Assembly: GCA_046086225.1 (NCBI GenBank)
Contig: JBJSXF010000064.1
Coordinates: 1 to 42,544, forward strand
Length of the DNA: 42,544 bases
Reading direction: 5' to 3'
From: JBJSXF01 sp046086225
GTDB taxonomy: Bacteria; Actinomycetota; Acidimicrobiia; IMCC26256; PALSA-610
Below, piece after piece: positions 16,734 through 23,430 of this stretch; within the stretch, counting starts at the first letter, position 1; each line of letters starts with the position of its first letter. The position numbers and the translations under genes are program-made. The notes under the pieces are model-generated. The model saw only the letters and a program-made list of their open reading frames with translations, did no database searches and was not told the DNA's origin.

Positions 16734-18184
16734 CGACCCCCTACGAGATGGTCATCGGCCTCGAGGTCCACGTCGAGCTGGCGACCGCGACGAAGCTGTT
16801 CTGCGGGTGCGCGAATGCGTTCGGCGACGAGCCCAACACGCACGTGTGCCCGGTGTGCCTGGGCCTGCCCGGCTCGCTGCCGGTGCTCAACGAGCGGGCG
16901 GTGGAGTTCGCCCTACGCGTGGCGGAGGCGCTCGAGCTCGACGTGCCGCCGATGTCGGTGTTCTCCCGAAAGAACTACTTCTATCCCGACATGCCGAAGA
17001 ACTACCAGACCTCGCAGTACGACCTGCCGATCACCGAGCACGGTCGGCTCGACGTCGACGGCACGGTGGTCGGTGTGACGCGCGCCCACCTCGAGGAGGA
17101 CACGGGCAAGTCGTTGCACGTCGGGGGCGCGGGCCGCATCCACGGTGCCGATCACTCGCTCGTCGATTACAACCGGGCCGGCGTGCCCCTGCTCGAGATC
17201 GTGAGCGAGCCCGACATCCGCTCGGCCGAGCAGGCGAAGCGCTACGTCGAGGAGCTGCGGGCCACTCTGCTCGCCATCGGCGTGAGCGACGTGAAGATGG
17301 AGGAAGGCTCGCTGCGCGTCGATGCCAACGTGTCGGTGCGGGCGGTCGGCTCCGATGCGCTCGGCACGCGCTGCGAGATCAAGAACCTCAACTCGCTGCG
17401 CTCGCTCGTGCGGGCGATCGAGCACGAGGCCGAGCGCCAGTGGGACCTCACCTCGGCGGGTGGCGCGGTGGTGCAGGAGACCCGGCACTGGGACGAGGAC
17501 GCCGGCCGCACGATCCCGGGGCGGTCCAAGGAAGAGGCGCACGACTACCGCTACTTCCCCGAACCCGACCTCGTGCCCGTGGCCCCGACGGCCGAGATGC
17601 GCGAGCGGGTGCGGGCCTCGATGCCCGAGCTGCCTGCGGCGCGTCGGGCCCGGCTCGTGGCCGAGTGGGGGATCAAGGACGACGACGCCCGGGTGCTCGT
17701 CGACGTGGCCGGACTCGCCGACTACGCCGAGCGGGCGGTCGCCGCGCTCGCCGACGGCGGCACTGCGCGCGACGTCGTCAACTGGGTGCGCCAAGAGGTG
17801 CTCGCCCACTGCAACGACTCGGGGGCGTCGCCGGCCGAGCTCGCACCGGAGATGCTCGCCGAGCTCGTGGGTCTGGCCGCCGCCGGCACGATCTCGCGGG
17901 TCCAGGCGAAGGATGTGCTCGCCGAGTCCCTCGCCGAGGGGCGCTGGCCCCGCACGATCGTGGAGGAGCGCGGCCTTGCCCAGGTGAGCGACGCGGGCGA
18001 GCTCGGGGCGGTCGTGGATCGCGTGCTCGCGGCCAACCCCGACGTGGTGGCCGAGTTCCGGGCCGGTGACGACAAGGCCCGCAAGAAGAAGCGTGGCTTC
18101 ATCATGGGCGAGCTCATGAAGGAGTTGCGGGGCGAGGGCAACCCGCAGGTGCTGAACGCCCTGCTCGACGAGCGCTTGGCCTGA
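16730..18184 (+). CDS. gatB: Aspartyl/glutamyl-tRNA amidotransferase subunit B
   Basis: A 484-residue subunit that phosphorylates the misacylated tRNA and transfers ammonia from GatA. It shows YEMVIGLEVHVEL, a zinc site (FCGC ... CPVC), EDTGKSLH, DYNRAGVPLLEIVSEPD, a helical domain and the C-terminal tRNA-binding YqeY-like tail. ATG 16730 sits in the third copy of the tandem repeat with GGGAG upstream. Its presence implies the indirect route to Gln-tRNA and perhaps Asn-tRNA. It converges on the LLM gene with 3 nt between stops. Confidence 0.97.
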   Translation: MTTPYEMVIGLEVHVELATATKLFCGCANAFGDEPNTHVCPVCLGLPGSLPVLNERAVEFALRVAEALELDVPPMSVFSRKNYFYPDMPKNYQTSQYDLPITEHGRLDVDGTVVGVTRAHLEEDTGKSLHVGGAGRIHGADHSLVDYNRAGVPLLEIVSEPDIRSAEQAKRYVEELRATLLAIGVSDVKMEEGSLRVDANVSVRAVGSDALGTRCEIKNLNSLRSLVRAIEHEAERQWDLTSAGGAVVQETRHWDEDAGRTIPGRSKEEAHDYRYFPEPDLVPVAPTAEMRERVRASMPELPAARRARLVAEWGIKDDDARVLVDVAGLADYAERAVAALADGGTARDVVNWVRQEVLAHCNDSGASPAELAPEMLAELVGLAAAGTISRVQAKDVLAESLAEGRWPRTIVEERGLAQVSDAGELGAVVDRVLAANPDVVAEFRAGDDKARKKKRGFIMGELMKELRGEGNPQVLNALLDERLA

Positions 18185-18187
18185 GCC

Positions 18188-19195
18188 TCAGCGCAGGGCG
18201 GCCATGATGGTCGCGGCCTGCTCGGGGTCGAGCGGGGTCGACGCGTCGAACGACACCCGGTGCACGAGGTCGCCGTAGCGCTCGCGGATCGTGGGGCCGA
18301 CGGTCGCCGCCGGACCGCTCACCACGAACGCGTCGAGGAGCTCGTCGTCGATGCGGGCGGCCATGCCGGCCCAGTCGCCGGTCTTGGAGAGCCGGTTGAG
18401 TTCGGGCTGCAGCTCGCCCCACCCGTGGCGGTCGAGCACGACGCGGTACGCAGGCGTCGACGCGTAGAACGCGACCCGCGGGCGGGCGAGATCACGGGCC
18501 CGGGCGAGCGCGGCGTCGTCCTCGCCGACCGCGATCATGCACGGGTACATCACCTCGAAGTCGTCGGCGGTCCGCCCGGCGCGGTCGAGGCCCCGGCGCA
18601 GCGCGGGCAGGGTGTCCTCCCGCAGGAAGCGCTCGGTGGTGAAGGGGTGCACGATGAACCCGTCGGCGACCTCGCCCGCGACCTCGGTCATGCGGGGCCC
18701 GACCCCGGCGAGCGCGATCCGGGGGAGGCCGTCGGGTGCCGGGCCCGGATCGAAGAACGGGGTCATGAGGGTGTGCGAGTAGAAGTCGCCGCGGAAGTCG
18801 AGGGGCGCGCCCTCGTGCCAGGCGGCCCAGATCGCCCGCACCGCGAGCACGTACTCCCGCAGGTGGGCAGCTGGCTGCGACCAGGTCATCGAGAAGCGCT
18901 TCTCGATGTGGGTGCGGATCTGGCTGCCGAGGCCGAGGGTGAACCGGCCGTGCGACGCGAGGTTGAGGTCGTACGCGGTCTGGGCCACGGTCATCGGGCT
19001 GCGGGCGAAGGCGATGAGTACCGCGGTCGTGAGCCGCAGGCGGGTCGTGTGCTCGGCCGCGAGGAGGAGCGGGAACATCGCGTCGTGCGGGCCCTCGAAC
19101 GTGTAGGTGCCGTCGTAGCCCGCGGCCTCGATGGTCCGGGCCGCGTCGGGCACGTCGGCGAGCGAGGTGGCGGTGAGGGCAGCGTCGATCCGCAT
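18188..19195 (-). CDS. LLM-class F420-dependent oxidoreductase
   Basis: A 335-residue luciferase-like TIM barrel. Features: AGYDGTYTFEGPHDAMFPL near the N-terminus, LTTAVLIAFARSPMTVAQTAYDLN, GRFTLGLGSQI and LAGVGPRMTEVAGEVADG, all typical of actinobacterial F420-using members. The substrate is unknown. ATG 19195 has GGAGG at the right distance. A ~60-bp repeat copy lies immediately upstream (19210-19270) and supplies a possible -10 (TAGGTT on the reverse strand). Confidence 0.9.
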   Translation of the reverse strand: MRIDAALTATSLADVPDAARTIEAAGYDGTYTFEGPHDAMFPLLLAAEHTTRLRLTTAVLIAFARSPMTVAQTAYDLNLASHGRFTLGLGSQIRTHIEKRFSMTWSQPAAHLREYVLAVRAIWAAWHEGAPLDFRGDFYSHTLMTPFFDPGPAPDGLPRIALAGVGPRMTEVAGEVADGFIVHPFTTERFLREDTLPALRRGLDRAGRTADDFEVMYPCMIAVGEDDAALARARDLARPRVAFYASTPAYRVVLDRHGWGELQPELNRLSKTGDWAGMAARIDDELLDAFVVSGPAATVGPTIRERYGDLVHRVSFDASTPLDPEQAATIMAALR

Positions 19196-19209
19196 GGTGT
19201 CCTCCGGGA

Positions 19210-19270
19210 CGTTCGGGGATCTCCCGCCGACAACCTACGGCCCGAGTGCGGCCGGCCGCTCGGTCAGCGC
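19210..19270 (-). repeat. Dispersed repeat, copy A
   Basis: About 60 bp matching 20003-20061 in the same orientation, with five mismatches and one 2-nt gap by eye. The shared core reads CGTTCGGGGATCT, then GCCGACAACC and GGCCCGAGTGCG (plus strand). It lies between the nucleotidyltransferase stop and the LLM start. Confidence 0.85.
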
Positions 19271-19323
19271 CCCGTCGCGTCCCCCGCGCTCGGACCGAGG
19301 CCCGGGCCCGCTTCGGTGGGACC

Positions 19324-19815
19324 TCAGTCCCGGCGCAGCTCGTCGCGGAGCGCTTCGAGGTAGGGCAGCGCCATGCGGTCCTTCGGACGATCGGCGGTCC
19401 GTTTCGAGTCGATGACGTCGTCGAGGCTCGCAACCATCACGAAGATGTCGTCGCTCACCTCCTCCTCGGTCGCGCCCGGCTGCCATCCGTCGAACCCACC
19501 GGCCCGGCCCGCGGGTGCGAAGGCGAGGTCGATCTCCCCCGCATCGGTCACGAGGTTCAGGATCGACGTGGTGTTCGCGAGGAAGGCGCCGTCGAGCGGT
19601 GCGGTGACGGGCTCGGCCCCCGTGCGGATCTTGGCACCGAGGCGGGTCAGCGCCCGACCGAGCCGGTTCAGGTTGTCGGTCGATCGGGCGGGAACGATGT
19701 CGATGTCGCGGGTCGGCAGCGCCGAACCGTGGATGGTGGCGGCGAAGCCACCGACGATGACGTACTCGACGCCCTCCTCGTTCAAGATCCGGCAGATCCG
19801 AACGGGATCGAACAT
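19324..19815 (-). CDS. Nucleotidyltransferase-fold protein (AbiEii/MNT-like), 163 aa
   Basis: A small stand-alone nucleotidyltransferase. It has the family core EYVIVGGFAATIHG-S (residues ~17-31), catalytic RDIDIV (Asp37, Asp39) and a third acidic residue in GEIDLAFAP (Asp96). This catalytic set is used by proteins that transfer nucleotides to proteins, tRNA or antibiotics, and by toxins of type IV and MNT/HEPN systems. ATG 19815 overlaps the stop of the 56-residue gene (TGATG), so the two form a translationally coupled pair. The pair is bracketed by direct repeats. A toxin-antitoxin or defence role is inference; a housekeeping role is not excluded. Confidence 0.85.
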   Translation of the reverse strand: MFDPVRICRILNEEGVEYVIVGGFAATIHGSALPTRDIDIVPARSTDNLNRLGRALTRLGAKIRTGAEPVTAPLDGAFLANTTSILNLVTDAGEIDLAFAPAGRAGGFDGWQPGATEEEVSDDIFVMVASLDDVIDSKRTADRPKDRMALPYLEALRDELRRD

Positions 19816-19985
19816 CAGCGCGCCTTCGCCTCCCGCGCCGCCCGGGCGTGGTCCTGCATCTCGATCATGCGATTGGCGGCCTCGACCATGACCCGCACCC
19901 GCTCCTTCACCGGGAGCCGCAGTTGCGCACGGATCTGGGCGACGTCGACGCCGCGCCAGTCCTCCAGCGAGCGGTCATCGGGCAC
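19815..19985 (-). CDS. Small helical protein upstream of nucleotidyltransferase, 56 aa
   Basis: A reverse-strand ORF from GTG 19985 to TGA at 19815-19817. The N-terminal part is acidic (PDDRSLEDWRG) and the rest is one long charged helix (VKERVRVMVEAANRMIEMQ, ending AREAKAR). A TACACT hexamer ends 6 nt before the GTG, the local leaderless pattern. TGATG overlap with the nucleotidyltransferase makes it the first gene of a two-gene unit. Size and position suit an antitoxin or partner subunit, but I recognise no named family. Confidence 0.7.
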   Translation of the reverse strand: MPDDRSLEDWRGVDVAQIRAQLRLPVKERVRVMVEAANRMIEMQDHARAAREAKAR

Positions 19986-19991
19986 GTCGGA

Positions 19992-19997
19992 AGTGTA
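19992..19997 (-). promoter_or_regulatory. -10 hexamer TACACT (minus) for the two-gene cassette
   Basis: Reverse-strand TACACT ends 6 nt before GTG 19985. It abuts repeat copy B, so the repeat ends just at the promoter. Confidence 0.55.
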
Positions 19998-20002
19998 GGT
20001 GC

Positions 20003-20061
20003 CGTTCGGGGATCTTCTGCCGACAACCGACGGCCCGAGTGCGACCGGCCTCGGTCAGAGC
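20003..20061 (-). repeat. Dispersed repeat, copy B
   Basis: Second copy of the ~60-bp element, direct with respect to 19210-19270. It begins just upstream of the cassette promoter and runs over the stop codon of the Gfo/Idh gene (20055-20057). Confidence 0.85.
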
Positions 20062-20918
20062 TGGGCCTCGATATCGGCGACGAGCGCTTGGAGGTGCAGC
20101 GCACGCGACACGCTCGCCGGGTGCGCGCCGCCCGCGGCGACGGTCACGAGCGCACGGCGCAGACGGGTGGGCCAGGCGGCGAAGTCGGGCTGTCCGTCGT
20201 AGACGGCAGTGCCGTCGGGACCGTGCACCTCGACCTCGGTGCGGGCGGGGCCGGCCGAGGCGCCGCTGATCGCGGCGGTGCTCGTTGCGCCGCTCGAATG
20301 CTCGCAGAGCAGCGAGACCCAACCGTGGGGGCTCCCGGCTGCCCGCACGGAAACGATCTCCCCGAGCGCGACCTCGAGCAGATCGAGCACGTGCGGTCCG
20401 AGGTCGAGCACCGCGCCGCGTTCGAGCCGCCAGCCCGCGGCGTAGGGGCCGGCGAGGAACGCGCCCGAGACGAAGCAGGCGCGACCTCCGGTGGGGTGCA
20501 GGTCGGCGACGGCGGCGGCGAAGGCGTCGAGGCGCGGGTTGAATCGGTGCGAGAGGGTGACGAGGGCACCCACCCCCGCCTCGGCGATGCTCCCGGCGAG
20601 ATCACGGGCCGCGTCGAGGTCGGCGGCGAGCGGCTTCTCGAGCAGCAGGTGCCGACCGGCCGCCACGGCGCGCCGGGCGAGCCCGGGCTGGATGGCCGGG
20701 GGCACGACGATCGCCACCGCGTCGCTCGCGGCGATGAGCGCGTCGGGGTCGGCGAAGGGAGTCGTGTGCAGGGTCGCGGCGAGCGCGGAAGCCTTCTGAG
20801 GATCGCGTGACCACACCCCGGTGCACGTGGTCTCGGGTCCGCTCGCGAGCACCGGACCGATCACCGACGTGGCCCACGGTCCGGCGCCGAACAGGCCGAC
20901 TCGCATCGGGCCCTCCAC
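20055..20918 (-). CDS. Gfo/Idh/MocA-family NAD(P)-dependent oxidoreductase
   Basis: A 287-residue protein with an N-terminal Rossmann fold (VGLFGAGPWA), the EKPLA motif (LLLEKPLAADLDAA) and a C-terminal alpha/beta domain containing DLGPHVLDLLEVALG. Substrates of the family are sugars, inositols or similar polyols; none can be named. GTG 20918 is preferred over ATG 20906 because TAGTGT ends 7 nt before it, giving the N-terminus VEGPMRVG. It is divergent from ilvD with only 24 bp between starts. Slightly short for the family (usually 330-360). Confidence 0.88.
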   Translation of the reverse strand: MEGPMRVGLFGAGPWATSVIGPVLASGPETTCTGVWSRDPQKASALAATLHTTPFADPDALIAASDAVAIVVPPAIQPGLARRAVAAGRHLLLEKPLAADLDAARDLAGSIAEAGVGALVTLSHRFNPRLDAFAAAVADLHPTGGRACFVSGAFLAGPYAAGWRLERGAVLDLGPHVLDLLEVALGEIVSVRAAGSPHGWVSLLCEHSSGATSTAAISGASAGPARTEVEVHGPDGTAVYDGQPDFAAWPTRLRRALVTVAAGGAHPASVSRALHLQALVADIEAQL

Positions 20919-20925
20919 GGGGCCG

Positions 20926-20935
20926 ACACTACGCT
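20926..20935. promoter_or_regulatory. Overlapping divergent -10 boxes (Gfo/Idh and ilvD)
   Basis: The ten bases ACACTACGCT hold TACGCT on the plus strand (20930-20935, 7 nt before ilvD ATG 20943) and TAGTGT on the reverse strand (20931-20926, 7 nt before GTG 20918). The two boxes share the TA at 20930-20931, so RNA polymerase can occupy only one direction at a time. Confidence 0.6.
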
Positions 20936-20942
20936 GACCCTC

Positions 20943-22619
20943 ATGACGAACATGAAGCCCCGTTCCCGCGAGGTGACCGACGGCATGGAGCGGGCTCCGG
21001 CCCGGGCGATGCTGCGGGCCATCGGCATGACCGACGCCGACTGGGGCAAGCCCCAGGTCGGGGTGGCCTCCAGCTGGAACGAGGTCACCCCCTGCAACAT
21101 GCCGCTCGACCGGCTCGCCAAGCGGTCGAAGCAGGGTGTGCGCGACGCCGGGGGCTTCCCGATCGAGTTCGTGACGATCGCGGTGAGCGACGGCATCTCG
21201 ATGGGTCACGAGGGCATGCGGGGTTCGCTCGTGTCGCGCGAGATCATCGTCGATTCGGTCGAGTGCGTCATGCACGCCGAGCGGCTCGATGCGCTCGTGT
21301 CGTTCGCGGGGTGCGACAAGAGCCTGCCCGGCATGCTCATGGCCGCGGCCCGGCTCGACCTCCCGTCGGTGTTCCTCTACGGCGGGTCGATCCTCCCCGG
21401 CCAGTACAAGGACCAGGTGCTCGACATCGTGTCGGTCTTCGAGGCGGTGGGGGCCTGCGCGGCGGGCACGCTCACGGAGGACGAGCTGGGCAACATCGAG
21501 ATGCGGGCCTGTCCGACCGAGGGGTCGTGCGCCGGGATGTTCACCGCCAACACCATGGCTTCGATCAGCGAGGCGATCGGCATGGCGCTGCCGGGTTCGG
21601 CCTCGCCGCCCGCGGTCGATCGGCGGCGCGACGACTTCGCCTACGAGAGCGGTCGGGCGGTCGTGCGTCTCCTCGAGCTCGATCTGCGGCCCCGCAAGAT
21701 CATGACGAAGGAGGCGTTCGAGAACGCGATCGCGGTGACGATGGCGCTCGGCGGCTCGACGAACGTCGTGCTGCACCTGCTCGCCATCGCGCACGAGGCC
21801 CGGGTCGAGCTCGAGCTCGAGGACTTCAACCGCATCGGCGCTCGGGTGCCGCACCTCGCCGACATGAAGCCGCACGGCAAGTACCACATGACCGACCTCG
21901 ACCGGATCGGTGGCGTGCCGGTCGTGCTGCAGATGCTGCTCGACGCCGGTCTGCTCCACGGCGACTGCCTCACCGTCACCGGCAAGACGATGGCCGAGAA
22001 CTTGGCCGACCTCGCGTCCCCGCCGCCCGACGACGACGTCGTGCACGAGCTGTCCCGACCGATCAACGTGCAGGGCGGCATCGCGGTGCTCCGGGGCTCG
22101 CTCGCGCCGCAGGGCGCGGTGGTGAAGGTCGCCGGGATCGACGAGATGCGCTTCGACGGTCGGGCTCGCGTGTTCGACGGCGAGGACGGCGCAATGGCCG
22201 AGATCCTCGCCGGGGGCATCCAGGCCGGCGACATCGTGGTCATCCGCTACGAAGGCCCGAAGGGCGGCCCGGGGATGCGGGAGATGCTCGCGGTCACCGG
22301 GGCCATGAAGGGGGCTGGGCGCGGGGCCGACGCCGCGCTCATCACCGACGGTCGCTTCAGCGGGGGCACGCACGGTTTCTGCGTGGGCCACGTGGCGCCC
22401 GAGGCGGTCGACGGTGGACCGATCGCCCTCGTGCGTGACGGCGACCGCATCGTGATCGACGCGGCGGCCCACACGATCGATCTGCTGGTCGACGAGGCCG
22501 AGCTCGAGCGTCGGCGGGCCGAGTGGCAGGCGCCGGAGCCGCGCTACACGAGCGGGTTCCTCGCCAAGTACGCCCGGCTCGCCCAGGGGGCCGAGACCGG
22601 CGCCATCACCAACGTCTGA
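20943..22619 (+). CDS. ilvD: Dihydroxy-acid dehydratase
   Basis: A 558-residue Fe-S dehydratase, third enzyme of isoleucine/valine synthesis, converting dihydroxy acids to 2-keto acids. Cluster ligands are Cys51 (TPCN), Cys124 (GCDKSLPG) and Cys196 (GSCAGM), with Lys126 in the position that is carbamylated and binds magnesium. The C-terminal domain has GRFSGGTHGFCVGHVAPEA. ATG 20943 is preceded by TACGCT at 7 nt and no Shine-Dalgarno site. It lies 2.6 kb from ilvBNC, separated by glycosylase and lipoprotein genes. Confidence 0.97.
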   Translation: MTNMKPRSREVTDGMERAPARAMLRAIGMTDADWGKPQVGVASSWNEVTPCNMPLDRLAKRSKQGVRDAGGFPIEFVTIAVSDGISMGHEGMRGSLVSREIIVDSVECVMHAERLDALVSFAGCDKSLPGMLMAAARLDLPSVFLYGGSILPGQYKDQVLDIVSVFEAVGACAAGTLTEDELGNIEMRACPTEGSCAGMFTANTMASISEAIGMALPGSASPPAVDRRRDDFAYESGRAVVRLLELDLRPRKIMTKEAFENAIAVTMALGGSTNVVLHLLAIAHEARVELELEDFNRIGARVPHLADMKPHGKYHMTDLDRIGGVPVVLQMLLDAGLLHGDCLTVTGKTMAENLADLASPPPDDDVVHELSRPINVQGGIAVLRGSLAPQGAVVKVAGIDEMRFDGRARVFDGEDGAMAEILAGGIQAGDIVVIRYEGPKGGPGMREMLAVTGAMKGAGRGADAALITDGRFSGGTHGFCVGHVAPEAVDGGPIALVRDGDRIVIDAAAHTIDLLVDEAELERRRAEWQAPEPRYTSGFLAKYARLAQGAETGAITNV

Positions 22620-22637
22620 GCCGACCGGCCGCTCACC

Positions 22638-23420
22638 GTGCCCGAGATCCTCGAGGTCGAGTCGGCTCGGCGCGTGCTCGACGCCCGGGCGCTCGCGCGC
22701 GACATCGGCAAGGTGCACGCGCCCGACGCGTGGTTCCTGAAGCGGGGCACGACGGCGGCGGCGCTGCGCCACGCGTTGATCGGCAACCGGTTCACGACGG
22801 CCCGTCGGATCGGCAAGCAGATCGTGCTCGACACCGACGACGCCGACGTGCGGATCGGCGTGCACCTCGGCATGAGCGGACGGGTGCTCGTGGACGGTGA
22901 CGAGGCGGGCGATCCGCTCCTCTACGCGAGCAACCGCCGGGTACCGAAGTGGCACCGCTTCGGCGTGCACTTCGCCGACGGCGGCACCTTCATGCTCCGC
23001 GATCCGCGTCGGCTCGGCGCGGTCGAGCTGAACCCCGACGAGTCACGGCTCGGTCCCGACGCGCTGACCCTCACGTTCGCCCAACTCGATCGCGCCTTCG
23101 CGGCGCGCACGGCCCCGGTGAAAGCCGTGCTCATGGACCAGCAGCGCATCGCCGGCCTCGGCAACATGCTCGTGGACGAGGCGTTGTGGCGGGCGGCCGT
23201 CGATCCGGCCCGGCCGGTCGATGCGATCGGCACCGTCGAGCGGCGCACGCTCCACCGGGCGGTGCGCACGACGTTGCGGGTGCTCGGGCGCCGGGGTGGC
23301 TCGCACACCGGCGACATGCCGCGAGGGCCGGGTGCGGTCTGCCCGAAGGACGGCACCGAGCTACGGCGCCGCACCATCGGGGGGCGCACCACCTACGACT
23401 GCCCCGCCCACCAGCACTGA
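22638..23420 (+). CDS. Fpg/Nei-family DNA glycosylase with variant zinc finger
   Basis: A 260-residue bifunctional glycosylase/AP lyase for oxidised bases. After Met removal it begins Pro-Glu (PEILEVESARR), keeping catalytic Pro1 and Glu2 although the usual LP is IL. Lys60 (RRIGKQIVL) is the conserved helper lysine; DPRRLGAVEL, QQRIAGLGNMLVDEALW (H2TH) are present. The C-terminal zinc finger reads CPKDG ... GGRTTYDCPAHQ, that is C-x2-D-x16-C-x2-H instead of four cysteines, with the hairpin Arg kept. GTG 22638 is fixed by the need for N-terminal Pro. It lies 18 nt after ilvD, probably co-transcribed. Confidence 0.9.
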   Translation: MPEILEVESARRVLDARALARDIGKVHAPDAWFLKRGTTAAALRHALIGNRFTTARRIGKQIVLDTDDADVRIGVHLGMSGRVLVDGDEAGDPLLYASNRRVPKWHRFGVHFADGGTFMLRDPRRLGAVELNPDESRLGPDALTLTFAQLDRAFAARTAPVKAVLMDQQRIAGLGNMLVDEALWRAAVDPARPVDAIGTVERRTLHRAVRTTLRVLGRRGGSHTGDMPRGPGAVCPKDGTELRRRTIGGRTTYDCPAHQH

Positions 23421-23430
23421 TCGGCGCCGG

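Larger units (their letters stand above)
16659..16736 (+). repeat. Three tandem copies of a 26-bp unit at the gatA-gatB junction
   Basis: Copies lie at 16659-16684, 16685-16710 and 16711-16736, exactly adjacent. Copy 2 differs from copy 1 at one base (ATG becomes GTG) and copy 3 at one base near its end (T to C). Each copy holds CAGGGAG, then GCGTC, then ATG or GTG, so the unit carries a Shine-Dalgarno-like site plus start codon. Copy 1 holds the gatA stop, copy 3 the gatB start. Unit length is not a multiple of three. Confidence 0.95.

Noticed and set aside
19210..20061. The direct repeats as target-site duplications or ends of an insertion sequence
   Set aside because: They are ~60 bp, direct, and imperfect, with no transposase or integrase between them; a mobile-element origin stays speculative.
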